NCBI RefSeq assembly: GCF_963854185.1
Contig: NC_085003.1
Span: forward strand, 16,898,637-16,962,636
DNA from: Sardina pilchardus
Lineage: Eukaryota; Chordata; Actinopteri; Clupeiformes; Clupeidae
Reading direction: 5' to 3'
DNA: 64,000 nucleotides
In this document: one piece after another, positions 19,951 through 31,862 of the stretch
How positions within the stretch are numbered: position 1 is the stretch's first letter
How the letters are laid out: the number at the start of each line of letters is the position of its first letter
Made by a program: the position numbers and the translations under genes
The notes under the pieces: generated by a model
The model's database searches: none
Seen by the model: the letters and a program-made list of their open reading frames with translations, nothing else
What the model was told of the DNA's origin: nothing

Positions 19951-21065
19951 GCCCCTTATGTGTACTGTAACCCTTAAACTTAATCAGTCCCTTTTAAGTC
20001 TACCCCAGCTAAAGTTTACCCCAACCAGCCAATTAAATCTACCCTAAGCCCCTTACATTTACCCCAATCAGTCTCTTAAATCTACCCTAAATAGTCCCTT
20101 ACGTTACGTATCCCAACCATCCCCTTAAATCTACCCCACCCATCCCTAAAGATTGCTCAAACCAGCCCCTTAAATCTACCTCACCCATCCCCTAAAGTTT
20201 ACTCCAACCATCCCTTTAAATCTACCCCACCCATCCCCTACAGTTTACTCCAACCAGCTCCTTCAATCTACCCCAACCATCCCCTAAAGTTAACTCCAAA
20301 CATCCCCTTAAATCTACCCCACCCATCCCCTAATGTTTACCCCAACCATCCCCTTAAATCTACCCCACCCATCCCCTACAGTTTACTCCAACCAGCCCCT
20401 TCCATCTACCCCAACCATCCCCTACACTTTACTCCAACCAGCCTGTAAGGTTTAGCTCAATTAGAACCTGAAGTGTACCCCAATCAGCCCCTAATGTTTA
20501 CCCCAAATCAGCGCCTAAAGCTTAGCCCAATCAGTCCCTTAAATTCATACCAATCAGCCTCTAAGGTTTAGCCCAATCAGCCCCTTAAATTTATACTTAT
20601 CAGGCTCTAAAGTTGATCCCAATGAGCACCTTAAATCTACCCCAATAAACCCCTTAAGTTTACCCCAATAAGCACCTGAAGTCTTTTTTTTTAAAGAACA
20701 TTTTTTGGGGGGTTTTATTATTATTGGATAGGATTGTGGAGAGTGCCAGAAGGCGAATGGGAGAGAAAGCAAGGGTGGGATCCGGAAAGGACCACGGTGC
20801 GGGAATCGAACCCGGGTCGCTGGCGTACGGTGCAGGTGCCCTAAAGAGCTCCTAATTTTTACCCCAATCAGCCCTAAGGTAAACCCGAATCAGCCCCTAA
20901 CATTTACCCCAAACAGCCTCTTAAATTTGCGCTAAAATGTACCCCAACCAGCCCATAAAATCTATCCAAATCAGCCCCTAAAAGGTACCCCGTTCAGCCC
21001 CTAAAATTTACCCCAAACAGCCCCTAAATTTGCAAAAATCAGCCCCTTAAGTTTCACCCAAATCA
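19950..21065. repeat. Degenerate minisatellite, about 30-base unit
   Basis: More than 1 kb of imperfect repeats built on units like CCCTTAAATCTACCCCA and CCCTAAAGTTTACTCCAACC. Copies differ by substitutions and small indels. The array ends just after the 3' end of the unknown gene on the minus strand (stop 21078-21080). A SINE fragment interrupts it at about 20683-20840. Confidence 0.9.
20683..20840 (-). mobile_element. tRNA-derived SINE fragment inside the minisatellite
   Basis: On the minus strand it contains CCGGGTTCGATTCCCGCACC, which holds a perfect Pol III B box (GGTTCGATTCC), followed by a non-repeat body and a T/A-rich tail. The array resumes on both sides, so the SINE inserted into it. 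Confidence 0.65.
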
Positions 21066-21077
21066 CAGAACAGGATA

Positions 21078-24000
21078 TTAGGTGGCAGTCATCCTGCTCA
21101 GCAGCTGGTCTACACGCTGCTCCAGGCAGCTGAAGAGCCCGTCTGAGAGGTCCTGCGGTCGGCTGTACACACTCCGCTCCAGGAAGAAGACCTCCATCAG
21201 GAAACCCAGCATGTCAGCCTGTGGTCAGACCGGAGACATAAAGAGAGCACATTAAAGGCTCTAAAAAATCCAAAGGGCTACTAAAATCCAAAAGGCTACT
21301 GATACATAAACTACATCCAGGAGGTGGTTGGTCAAGAGGCTATTTACCCGCAGCAGCTCCCAGCATTGTATTGCCTGAGGTAGCCACACCTCGGATGGGT
21401 GGGGCATGAAGGCATGGATAATTTTTACCAGATGATCCAGGAAGCCACCCTGAACCCGCTACAGAAGGGAACAGAGAGAGTGGTGTAAATTAGGTAGGAC
21501 TGTGTAATGACTACAGTATATGGGCAACGGATGTCGAGGAAAACTCACACTGGCCAGCCTGGCACGAGTCCCCTGAAGCTCACCAAAGAACACCATCTCA
21601 AAGATGACGTCCAGCAGGTTGACATGATGGATCTAAAACCAAAAGAAATCAATTAATTTATATGAGGACATTAACTTAGGTGAGCTGATGAGTACAGCAA
21701 CCTGACATACCTGAACCTCCAGCAGCTCATTCTCAATGGTCTGAGCACTACCAGGAGTCTGGACAAAGGCCACTAGCTGGTCAAAGGCCTCTTGAAATGC
21801 ACCAGCATCCTGGAGGAAAGTGAAAAGAGGGGAGGGGAGAGAACATCTGTTCAGTGAATTCTGGTCTTGCCTGGCATACATTTCAGATGTGCACTCAGTC
21901 AGCCAATTGACTGATTTATTGTTGCATGTCAAGGTCACATCTATTCCTGTAAGACTAATGCAACCTAAGAATGCTACCTGTCCGTTGAGAGCAGCCATAG
22001 TGCGCAAGATCATCTTCCCTGCCACGGTGATGAAGTTAGCGTACTGCTCCTCGACGAGCAAGACCTGATCAAAGCATTAAAACATACAAACAAACAACAC
22101 GTTTAAATGGTGAGAAACCTCAGACCTCATGTGCAAGAAATTGGCGACCAAGACCAAGGAAGGACCGATCAAAATGATCAATGTCAAGGATTAGTACTTA
22201 CAGCAAATGCTTGTCTCAGGCCATTAAGCCTCAGAGAGAAGTCCTCCAGACCAGAGGGCAGGAAGAACTGGCTGTAAAAAACAAATAAAAACTCTGTCAC
22301 ATTGAGACTAATATCATATGCAACTTTGTGGTTCAGATTTTCCACTGGGAAAGACTGCTAGCTAAAAAAGCTAACAGTATCCAAGTTCATGTTTTTCAAT
22401 TAAACTCTTTAAATTATCCCATTCTGCTACATCATACCACATGATTTGTGGGCTTTGTTGTGTTTTTCCAATTCACAAGCACCCTACTTACTAGAGGGAG
22501 GGAACCTGCATGGCCTCAGTCAGCAGGTTGCTGTCTCCATCCCCCTACCAGAGCAAACAGTCAAAACACATGAGAATGACAGGATGAAATCACTAGCAAG
22601 AACAGCTTATCACCGGAAAACTCTGCAGGTTTAAGTTGGGGAATAGCACTAGCATGAGCGCTTCATATTACCTGAGCAGAGCTCAGAGTACCAGAGGAGT
22701 AAGCAGCGCTGCCAGGGCCAGCAGCACCAGAACCACATGCAGCATCACCATGGACAGCATCAGGACCATGGATGTCGCCCTGTCCAGTAGCACCAGGACC
22801 AGCGGTGTCAGGGCCACAGGCAGCACGAAGATTAGCAGCATCAGCATAGTGGACAGGACCAAAGCCAGGCATGCCAGGACCACTGGCAGCGTCATGACCA
22901 TGGGTGTCAGGTCTGGCATCAGTGTTGAGACCACGGGCGTCAGAGTCAGAGGCAGCGGCAGGTCCGGCAGCAGTATTGGGCCTGGGGGCCTCAGGGCCAG
23001 AGGCAGCGTCAGGTCCGGCAGCAGTGTTGGGCCCGGGGGCCTCAGGGCCAGAGGCAGCGTCAGGTCCGGCACCAAAAGCAGGCTCGGGAGGAGGGAAGGT
23101 AGGAGCAGGGACAAGAATGGTTTTAGTCCGCTCCGTGGTGGACACCCTTCCATTTCCAGAGATGGTCATTTCCTGGAATGACTGGGAAATCTCGACCATC
23201 TGTAGAAGACCATTCACCATGTGATAATAATAATAAATACGATTTAGTAAATAATAGATGGCTGACAGCAAGAAAAGTACCTGGACTCCATCCATCTCCA
23301 GGCGAAGGTTGGCCTCCGTCTCGAGGCGGGATGAGACATGGATGATCCCGCCACAGTACCGCTAGAAAAAGAAAACAACAGTCTGCATACCAACTGACAG
23401 TCTGTATATTCACTCATATTACATGTTAAAAGGGGGTGAAGATCCATGAATATAGAAACACCTCCAAGTAGCTATACCTGGATGTAGGTGACGAACTTCG
23501 CAGAAGCGTACTGGTAGCGGCTTCCCTAGAAAGGTTGACGTGGAAATGTGTTAACCATTGACGAGTTAGAGATAACTGACACTCAAAAAAACCAACAAGT
23601 CGTTGCTATTTAGAATACCTCTGGGGTCTCCATGTAAAAAGTGTTGGTCAGGTGCCACCACTGCTTCTGCATCGAGTTGTCCAGTCTCTCCATGCAGGAG
23701 AGTTTCACCTCCACCCACTACATGAAAGAAACACACTGGTGAACTGATGAACAGAAGTGGAGAGGTACACCGAAAAAGTCACAGAGATGGTAAAACCTAG
23801 TCTAAACGATGCTAAATATTAATTGTTTGCTTGTTTACCCTCGGACCACAGGAGAACCACTCCGAGTGCTCAAAGCCCACTGTCTGGCGGGTGTTCTGGA
23901 CTTCCTGAGTCTGCAATACCATAACGTAATATACATAATACTGTATGGCAGTACAAATTATCTTGAAAATGTCTTTTAACTTGAAAAGCCGAAAGCAGTG

Positions 24001-24597
24001 GAGAACTTAAGTCACCAATAGGAGAGACCCATGCTAATGACATGACAAGGCTGTAAATAGCTTACCATGAATGGCAGCACGTGCCCATGCTGAACATCCA
24101 GAAGACCCTGCAGCAAGGAGGTAAGGTATAAGGACACATTGTATAGCCTACTTTTAGTATAATGTTCTATCAAACAAAGTGACTGCACCCTAAATAATTA
24201 GCCTATGCTTACCATCTGGGATCCCATCCCGAGGAAGACAACTACAAGACAATAATAAAACCTTTGTTGAGACCAACATTGTATACAGAGATGATAACAC
24301 ACCGTTATAATCATATGGATTAAAGCAGCTAGCCTACATTAGAAATCAGCTATAAATCTTACTGTCAGTCCCATCGGCCTGAGTGTCAGCCTCTGCGGTC
24401 TCCCAGTAAGCCTGGGTTCCCACCTCGGCTTTGACGGCATCCCCTCCAGCCTGGCTGCCAACCTCGACGGTTTCAAACTCGGCTGGGTGCCGATCTCCTT
24501 CCTCTTTCGTCGGCGGAAAGAAAGTTTGAAGCAGCCTGTGCTTGCCATCAAGTAAGTCTATGCTAGCTATTAGCAATTTGATATTTGAAGAGGACAA
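21078..24597 (-). CDS. Unrecognised 15-exon gene, about 592 residues
   Basis: Exons (minus): 24363-24597, 24213-24241, 24066-24107, 23839-23910, 23619-23717, 23478-23525, 23281-23361, 22672-23199, 22492-22544, 22202-22271, 21978-22064, 21711-21809, 21549-21632, 21348-21458 and 21078-21218. All join in phase with canonical GT-AG sites, which is strong evidence for a real gene. The start codon (24597) is the least certain part. The N-terminal half reads like a compact domain (GFEHSEWFSCGPRWVEVKLS, KQWWHLTNTFYMETPEGSRY). The large exon 22672-23199 starts MVEISQSFQEMTIS and continues as a Gly/Pro/Ala-rich linker with 17-residue repeats (GPDAASGPEAPGPNTAA). The C-terminal half looks all-helical (QYANFITVAGKMILRTMAAL, RVQGGFLDHLVKIIHAFMPH), possibly an armadillo/HEAT-like fold. 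No signal peptide, membrane segment or catalytic motif is seen. I do not recognise the family and assign no function. Confidence 0.7.
22672..23199 (-). repeat. Coding repeats (Gly/Pro/Ala-rich) in the unknown gene
   Basis: The exon encodes tandem units of about 17 residues, GPDAASGPEAPGPNTAA and close variants, then looser Ala/Gly/Asp/Pro/His-rich copies, keeping the frame open for 176 codons. It looks like a flexible linker that expanded by repeat duplication. Confidence 0.75.
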
Positions 24598-26550
24598 AAT
24601 CCCAATGATCCGCCTGTAAATTCTGAAACTAAAGACTGACCAAAGAATGTGTACTTTGTCAAATTAAAGTTCCATGGAATGATAAACAATCCGATTCCAA
24701 CAGAGTGATTGTTACCAGGGCTTGACGTCATAATTTTCATAAGATGCTGGTAACCAAAGATTCTGGAGCAACATTAGCGTGCTATGATTTTTGCCGCTAA
24801 AGAATCTTTAATCATGCACTTGTTAGGCTGAATCCTTATCATAACACTTTCGTGAAAAGTGGAAACATTAAAACAAATGCAGTGCATGACTACAATATTA
24901 AAACGTATATAAAAAAAAGGTCGCTTAACGTTTTAAATGCATCTTTGCAGTTTCATTAGCTAAAACGAGTCACTGGCAATCAGGCCCTAACCCGACCTGA
25001 ACCCGACCCGGCCCGGCCCGACATATTAAGCAATTACTGAGCCCGAGCCCGAATCCGAGCCCGACTAAAAGGGTCCGCTATTAGACATGACGGTTTCCCG
25101 ACACTTCGGTCACGTAGCCTAATGGTTTCTCAGAGAGCCAACTTGAACAATTAAACAAATAATACTTTTAACACACGAATAACGCTTGCAAAGACAAGCG
25201 TTCATGAATTTAATTAGACCTCAATGTCGAAATAATGGGACGTCGCAAAAGCAGTATGTAAAGGACAGCCAGGATAGGCATGACATAGGTAAATCTGTAT
25301 GCGCGGCGGGAGATAAATGAGCAGCACACATGAGCTCCTTGTCCATAGCCAACTTAGTAAGCACCGTGTAAATAAATAAAGGAATTGAATCACTATGAAT
25401 TTAATATTTATTAGGCTAAATAACAATCAAATAAATGTAGGCTCTTGCTCACCTAAAGGCAACAAGCGCAAGTTGTAGCCTACAAGCGCAATAGACCGCT
25501 TCCAACAGCCTAACAACGTGACAGAAAACACTCACATTCTTTGGCCCCTATCATGCCAACCGGGCAATGAACTTTCGCGACTGGCGCAACCTTTAATTAC
25601 TATTCTCTGCGAGCGCATCCTTCATTTTTCCAGCGCAAATGTACGTTCTCTAAATGGGAGATGATATTGCGCCCTAACGGGCGTGTCAGTGAAGAGAACA
25701 GGTGTGGTCCGGCGCAAAGCTCGCCAGTCGCTAATATATGGATGAAGAAAGTAAGTGCGCCACTGACCAGGAAAAACCTAGTCGGAATCACTCGCGCATA
25801 GCTGAAAGGCTATTATATGAGCGCATGAGGCTTGGGGATATGGAAGAGTGCACAGTGCGCACTTCTTTCATCAGCAGGAGCGCGCGCAGCCCGAATATAA
25901 TTAAATAATACTTGTACGTTTCTCGGTTTTAGGTTCGTGTATTGGTCAGCAAAAAGTAGCATACATAGCATAACAACATCCACATGCAATAATACAACAT
26001 TATCTCCCTCAACAATGGAATTCTCTTCTCTGATTGGCTGATGGGGTGGCCATTAACTTCGTATAACCTGCTACCTTTGAAGTAGTTCCCGTATCACACT
26101 TGAATATTAATTCGCCAAACTCGTTGCGAAGTTTAAATGAACTGTCACGTTGCATCCAAGCTGAAATACAGACGTGCAGAACCATAGTAACATTGTAGCA
26201 TATGACGGAGGTGGATTGTAGCTAGTTGGATGCCATTTAGGCTATAAAAGTAGCGATCTTTCAAAGATAAAGTTAATCAGAATCCTGGGATATGCCCGCT
26301 TGACAACGGGAGAGATAGAACTAACGACTGGCTTTTGGCCGTAGGAACCAGCCATTTAGAACTAACGACTGGCTTTTGGCCATAGCAACCATCCATTTAG
26401 AACTAGTAACGGCAGTTTTGTCCTGCAAGTAGAAAGTTGATATGTGGTGGAAAAGTAGTCCCACAGTCAAGACAGTTTTAGCGATGTTAACGGACGCAAC
26501 GGTGGAATAAAACTATGTTCTAAATATACAGGTTATGAATACAAACGGGA
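24598..26550. other. Non-genic AT-rich stretch
   Basis: No coding exon or RNA gene recognised. Besides the GC-rich end at 24982-25080, a two-copy repeat of about 60 bases (units TAGAACTAACGACTGGCTTT) lies at about 26319-26410. Confidence 0.45.
24982..25080. repeat. GC-rich transposon-end-like sequence (left)
   Basis: CCCGACC/CCCGGCC-type repeats followed by CCCGACATATTAAGCAATTA. A similar sequence in opposite orientation lies at 30463-30575, where the inverse strand reads CCCCGACACATTATGCAAAT. The pair may be the ends of one element family. I found no matching target duplication. Confidence 0.4.
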
Positions 26551-26557
26551 GATAAGC

Positions 26558-26710
26558 GGGATAACGGCCTTCGAGGTCGACCGGTTCGATGGAAATAATG
26601 GCACGGCGGAGGTAACTCCGTCTCCGTGCTTCGCACGTCGCCGGAGTTCTAGACCTCCACCTAGCCATTATTTCCATCGAACCGGTCACCTCGTCGGCCG
26701 TTATCCCTTA
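26558..26710. mobile_element. Palindromic foldback element, copy A
   Basis: Left arm GCGGGATAACGGCC..., right arm the reverse complement of AAGGGATAACGGCC.... The arms pair over about 45 bases, including CCGGTTCGATGGAAATAATG exactly, around a short centre. The outer 20 bases are shared with copy B at 45054; the inner arm is not. Confidence 0.75.
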
Positions 26711-26877
26711 CATAACGTCTAACAGTGACCTGCTCATTTAGACAACATTACACAGCCCTATGGCTAAGTTACCTTCAGTTAGTTTTGTTCTAGCATACCT
26801 TTAACGTCTGGCAGTAAACAGCTGTAGTGTTCTGGCAACTGTCTACCTTGTTATTGCTCATCTGGAATAACTTCTCT

Positions 26878-27220
26878 AGCTGCCTCCATCCTCCATCCTT
26901 TCTGTTTTGTTTGTTTAAAGAACTTGCGATATCCATGATGAGTAGGCTATTGAGTTAGTGAATTAGCTTCACATTGTGTGCTGATAGCGGAGTAAAAGAA
27001 AACAACACGAAGCCTAGTTGCGCGCCTGCGTGCGTAATCTCTCCTGTTCAGACGAAATGTGTGCGCGTGGATATAGCTCTATAGCGCATTAAGTTAATTT
27101 TGATAACGTGTTGACTGACTTTTTCTTAAAATAGAAGATTGTAAATAGCCTGATGGCAGGCAGCTAATGGGATGCTGTGCATATTGGGTGGGTACGGCAT
27201 GGCATGCCAATTTGGTGTGA

Positions 27221-27229
<9 letters not shown>
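26878..27229 (+). repeat. Dispersed repeat, copy 1 (empty site)
   Basis: From AGCTGCCTCCATCCTCC to CCAATTTGGTGTG and a CA array. It matches 57370-58340 base for base over most of its length, except that the 57446-58065 insertion is absent here. The intact target reads GAGTTAGTGAATTAGCTTC. Confidence 0.8.

Positions 27230-27273
<44 letters not shown>
27222..27273. repeat. (CA)n microsatellite
   Basis: A perfect CA array ending the dispersed repeat copy at 26878. Confidence 0.9.
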
Positions 27274-27274
<1 letters not shown>

Positions 27275-28127
27275 GGGAAATGTAATAATGATAATGATCA
27301 ATAGTGAGAACTAGCTTCTGACTACTGCTGCGGCTGCTGCGTTCATTCTGAAATAATCTATTTAAGTCATAAGCCCCGAGAGACCGTAAGCAAGTGCCTA
27401 AAACCCCCCTTAGCTGTTCTAAAATCAGTGTAGCCTAAACTATGGACTAGAGTGACTTATTGCTTTTCTAAAACGGTAACTATACGTCGATGTATTCATA
27501 GATAATCATTCTTCCGCCAATAAATATTTCTTCCATAGGAATGGTTGCCATGCAACATCGACACGCAGCCACTTTAACTTTTGTGCAAGTTGTGGTAGTG
27601 CATTAACGAAATGCGGTCAAGGTGTATGTTTGTGTTGGATTTTATAACAGCATCGAACGCGATTCAGCCAATCATCATCAAGGACAGGAACTATCCGTGT
27701 TAGAAAATAATATTCACACATCATGTACATTATTTTCACAATTTCCCAGCATAAAAGTTGGGAAGGCTTAGGAAGCCTCCATTACGCGCCGCCCATGCCT
27801 CACGCACGAGCAAGTCGGTCTCTTCTGGAGTAGACGCCCAGGTAACTCCGCCATGATAATACCAACAGACCATTGAACAATGCGCCAGGCTTTTAAAGGG
27901 AATGAGAGTGTGAAATCTAATTGGTTTATAGCATGCTACGCCCAAAAGACACCCACGACTAATTAACTAAATTAAGACAACCCCTTTTCACTTTGCGCTG
28001 AGCGCATGTTCACTTTTCAAGCTGTCATTATAGCCTTTTGCGCTAGGACCGCCCTCAAAGAAACTAGCGCGAGTGACTTGCGACAATGCCCAGTTGATCC
28101 TGATAATAGAGCCCTTTGAGTTGCAGG

Positions 28128-30114
28128 CAGGCACGGCGTTATGGGTGGGCCTGACGGTCCTAGGCCCGCCCACTTTTCCCCAGGCCCACCCTAATTTTTT
28201 CACTTAAAAAAAAAAAAAATCTAGCCTATCTATTTTTCGATAAGTCAATGTAAAACAGCAAATAATCAAAATTGTGGTTTATATTAATGGGAGAATTTCA
28301 AAAAATGAATTAATTTACAATAAAGTTTGTTTGTGCAGCTTGGACGAATCATTTTAGGACTTGTAATATCATCACAGGCAAGCGTCAATATGAGTCTTTC
28401 CCTCAAGCATTGAGTGTAGCCGTTGGTAGCTCAGTAATGGAAAGTTAGTTTAAACAGTATCCTACGTTTTAAGATAGAATGGCACAACAGTCTAATACTT
28501 TACACGAATCAGCAACGAGTCACTGTAATGAGAAATAGTTTTGTAGTGCGGTTTGCTGATGAGTTCAGCCTCGTTTAATAGGCTTATATATTTTTTTAGC
28601 ATGACCGTAAACCGAGTCGAGTTAGTCTGCATTTTAAGCGAAAAGAAAATCAGTAGGCCTACCCTGTTGGAAATGTCATGGCAATGTTCTTGTCAGTAGC
28701 TAATGACACAGTATTCACGAAATAGCCTTTGACATGATTTGAAACAATAAAAAGCATAGGCTCCATGTTCATTAATCTTTCTGTCTTTCTTGTCGAGGAA
28801 TGTTGGGCTAGCTATTTTGCGCAAATTCTTATGACACTGGGACACAGAAAAAAGAATTGAAATTAGATAAGCCTCTCCTATTTTTATGTAAAGTAGCCAT
28901 CTAAAAAACAAAACATTATGGCTTTAGTTGTGAACTACAGAAATAGATTAAAAATGCTAGACTGTTCAGATGGAGCTCATGCTGCATGAACCAACATTAA
29001 TAACGAAGAACGAAAGAGACGGGACGCAAGGAAGAAATAGGCAGGTAATTCTGACAGAATTTCTATAGCCTTTGCTGAACGTGAACATGACTTGCCATAG
29101 AGAAACACATGATAACGTTGGATTAGGAACATAGGCTATTATGCCACACAAAAACATGGGGTAAGTGGCTAAATGAAGTTATTATTTTGCTGTCACTTCG
29201 TCTGTTTGATGGTCTAGAATGTTGTATTGGTATCTGTGGATAGCTCTAGCTCTCCTCTTTCATCTGACATGCGTGCCATACATTTCTGGTTTCACGAGTA
29301 AATCAAATTGAGAGTAATGGTAGCCGAAGCTATATATTATTATTTGTTTGTCACTTCGTCTGTTTTTATAATACAAAATGATCGATGTATTTGGTATCAA
29401 TGGAAAGCTCTGCTTCTCCTCTTTCATTTGATATGCGTGTCATGTCTGTGCGATGCGTGGTCCGCGAGTAATTCAAGCGAGAGTTCTGGATGCGCGGGTG
29501 AACGCAGAGCAATATAGACTGTAAATATGATATACTTTGATTTAACTTCATTATTTTATTTTATTTCCATACTTGATCGTGTTTAGTCTCGTTGGAAAAG
29601 CCCCGGTTCTGCTCGTTCGTGCAGTATAGGTTTCATCTCGCTGTGACTAATAATCGTGGAGCAATGTAACAAAGAAGAATGGGTGTGTTTTTTGACGCAC
29701 TTTGCGTCCGTCGGGCTCATAGGGTTAATAACGAAGAACGAAAGAGACGGGACGGAAGGAAGAAATAGGCAGGTAATTTCTGACAGAATGTCTAAAGTAG
29801 CCTTTGCTTATATTGGCAGAATGTGTAAAGTAGCCTTTGCTTATATAGGCGTGCAAATCATCGCCAGGTTATTCAAACGCATAACATTTAGTTGCGACAT
29901 ATAGTTCACAGATTACTTGATATCAGGTTTGTCTGGCATCATTCGCGCTGAACGATTACGCTATTATAAAGGGGCGGATGTGTTTGATAGGCCGTCCGAA
30001 CTCCTGCCAGTAAGATGCCTCTGTGCGTAAAAACGCACGACAGGTTTTCTCATTACCTGGCCCAGCCATATTTGGTCAGGCCCACCCAAAATGAAAATCC
30101 TGGCGCCGTGGCTG
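28128..30114. mobile_element. hAT-like non-autonomous element, 1987 bases
   Basis: Flanked by identical 8-base duplications GTTGCAGG (28120-28127 and 30115-30122). Ends begin CAGGCACGGCG and, on the other strand, CAGCCACGGCG; both then reach GGGTGGGCCTGAC within about 30 bases. The 8-base duplication and CAG-starting ends fit hAT. No transposase frame is seen. The interior contains a diverged tandem duplication of about 155 bases (about 29180-29335 and 29338-29490). A second duplicated block (AACGAAGAACGAAAGAGACG) occurs at about 29001 and 29730. Confidence 0.8.
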
Positions 30115-30462
30115 GTTGCAGGTCCAAATAATCCCAAAAAAACACAGGCAAATCTAGGCCTATTTACAGTTCATCCATGATTGTTAATTTCGCTGCTTTG
30201 TGCAGGAAGACAATCGCGTCCACGGTGGATGGCTTTAGGTTGCACTTCCAGCGCCCGGCCCGCGGTGCTAAAGTTCCGTTCATTGGGGCTGCTGCTTGCG
30301 GAGACTATACCGCGCAAGTGTAGCAAGCATTGGGAGAATTAGGCTAGCCTAGGCCCACCTCATGCCGTTTCCACCAAATAAAAAGCGTGAATGTTTTTTG
30401 GACATGAATTCTGACATCATAATTGAAAAAATCATGAATATTGTACATAAAACCATTAGTGT

Positions 30463-30575
30463 CAAGTCCGAGCCCTACCCGAGCCCGTGCTATTGAATAT
30501 AAGGCCCGTACCCGGCCCGAATTTGCATAATGTGTCGGGGCCCGTCGGGTCCCGACGGGCTTGCAGACCTCTAAT
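30463..30575. repeat. GC-rich transposon-end-like sequence (right)
   Basis: CCGAGCCCTACCCGAGCCC and GGGCCCGTCGGGTCCCGACG blocks, inverted relative to the similar GC-rich block at 24982. This type of CCCGAGCCC-rich end is common in fish DNA transposons. Confidence 0.4.
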
Positions 30576-30754
30576 CTCCATGCACACCAGTCTCTCAGCA
30601 ATTAATCCTCTCAGCAAGGGTAGATTGGATGATCTCCCGCAGCTGATGACTTAAAAAAAATGTGTGTAATAACTTTAATCTTACCCAAATTATCACAGAA
30701 CCAACGACCTAAGACGAAAATTCACAGGTGTTCACCCCTGTTAGGCTGTATGCA

Positions 30755-30904
30755 TGGCACAGACAGCGCACTTTACTTGCTGTGTCATGCTAGATGGCAG
30801 CCTGTAGATGGCAGCATGACACAGACAGCGCACTTTACTTGCTGTGTCATGCTAGATGGCAGCATGACACAACAAAGTGTGCTGTGTCATTCTGCCATCT
30901 AGTG
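30755..30904. repeat. Short tandem repeat with internal inverted segments
   Basis: Two and a half copies of a unit built from ACAGACAGCGCACTTTACTT and GCTGTGTCATGCTAGATGGC (starts at about 30758 and 30818). The last partial copy ends with GCTGTGTCATTCTGCCATCT. ATGACAC/GTGTCAT and related motifs make it partly self-complementary. Confidence 0.75.
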
Positions 30905-31629
30905 GTTATGGAATATTTAACACCCATTATGATTGGAATAGCTGCATGTGCCCGCGACAATCGGTGACCAGTCGTTTGGGTGATCCATAAATTGTGTTTT
31001 TCTTTTCATACTTCGTTCCTTAAGGAATGGTGGTGTATTATTAAGGTGCCATTATATCATATGTGTGGTAAGGTATACAACTGTACACGACTTCAGTCTC
31101 CAGAAAGGCTGACTTTAAGCTCTGAAATGCGTGCACATTTAGGCCTGTTCACCACAAAGGGAAAGCCATAACATGGGCCGAGGGAGATAACAGCCAGAGT
31201 GTGTCCGGATTTTGCCACCTGGTCAGAGCGGGTCTTATGCAATTGTTACCACCTTCATGTGGGCATGATTCTAGCATAACTAACTTTGTCTTAGGATTTG
31301 ACTCTGAAATGGAGAGATACTCTGAACCGAAGCTTTGGCTTTTCATAGAAATCACGGCTGTTAGACTCTGTTCAGTTTTACTGTCTGAGACTCAGCCTGT
31401 GTTCTGTCATCTTTGTACCATCTACAATAAATCATCATCTAATCGTCAATCCGAATCCAGCCATCAAGCTTTATTGACCATCTTCAATTCAGACATTAGA
31501 CATTAGAACTAAAACACAACGCAAACCACTAGAAAATCTCACAGGTTGTAGAAAATTATTTGGCATCCATGTGTTCATTTGGTCAAAACACTGAATAAGA
31601 CTGACAAACGGTCTGGTGTCATTAGGAGA

Positions 31630-31862
31630 GAAATGTAAAGCTGTGTATTGTCAATATAGCTATGGAAGTCAATCCCATGTCTCCTGATGATGTTTCCCAG
31701 CAGGAGAATGTACAGACTGAATAGAACTGGTCTGAGAATGGACCCTTGAGGAACGCCACATGCGATGTGAGTGGTAACAGAGTGTCACCCAGGGAGACAA
31801 AGAAATCTCTGCCAGATAGGTATGTCCTGAATCTATGAAGGACAAGCCCAGACAGGCCAACA
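31630..31862 (-). pseudogene. LINE reverse-transcriptase remnant
   Basis: On the minus strand one frame reads FRTYLSGRDFFVSLGDTLLP. After a one-base frame change it continues CGVPQGSILRPVLFSLYILL and then YIDNTQLYIS. This is the palm of a CR1/L2-type non-LTR reverse transcriptase. The catalytic YxDD has become YIDN and the frame is broken, so it is dead. Flanking LINE sequence may extend to about 32200. Confidence 0.8.

Noticed and set aside
20790..20835. Possible tRNA gene in the minisatellite
   Set aside because: Only the B box and TPsiC-like part are convincing; no complete cloverleaf.
22636..23181. Plus-strand Ser/Arg/Gly-rich frame of 181 codons
   Set aside because: It is the opposite strand of the repeat-rich exon of the unknown gene, whose minus-strand frame is linked in phase to 14 other exons.
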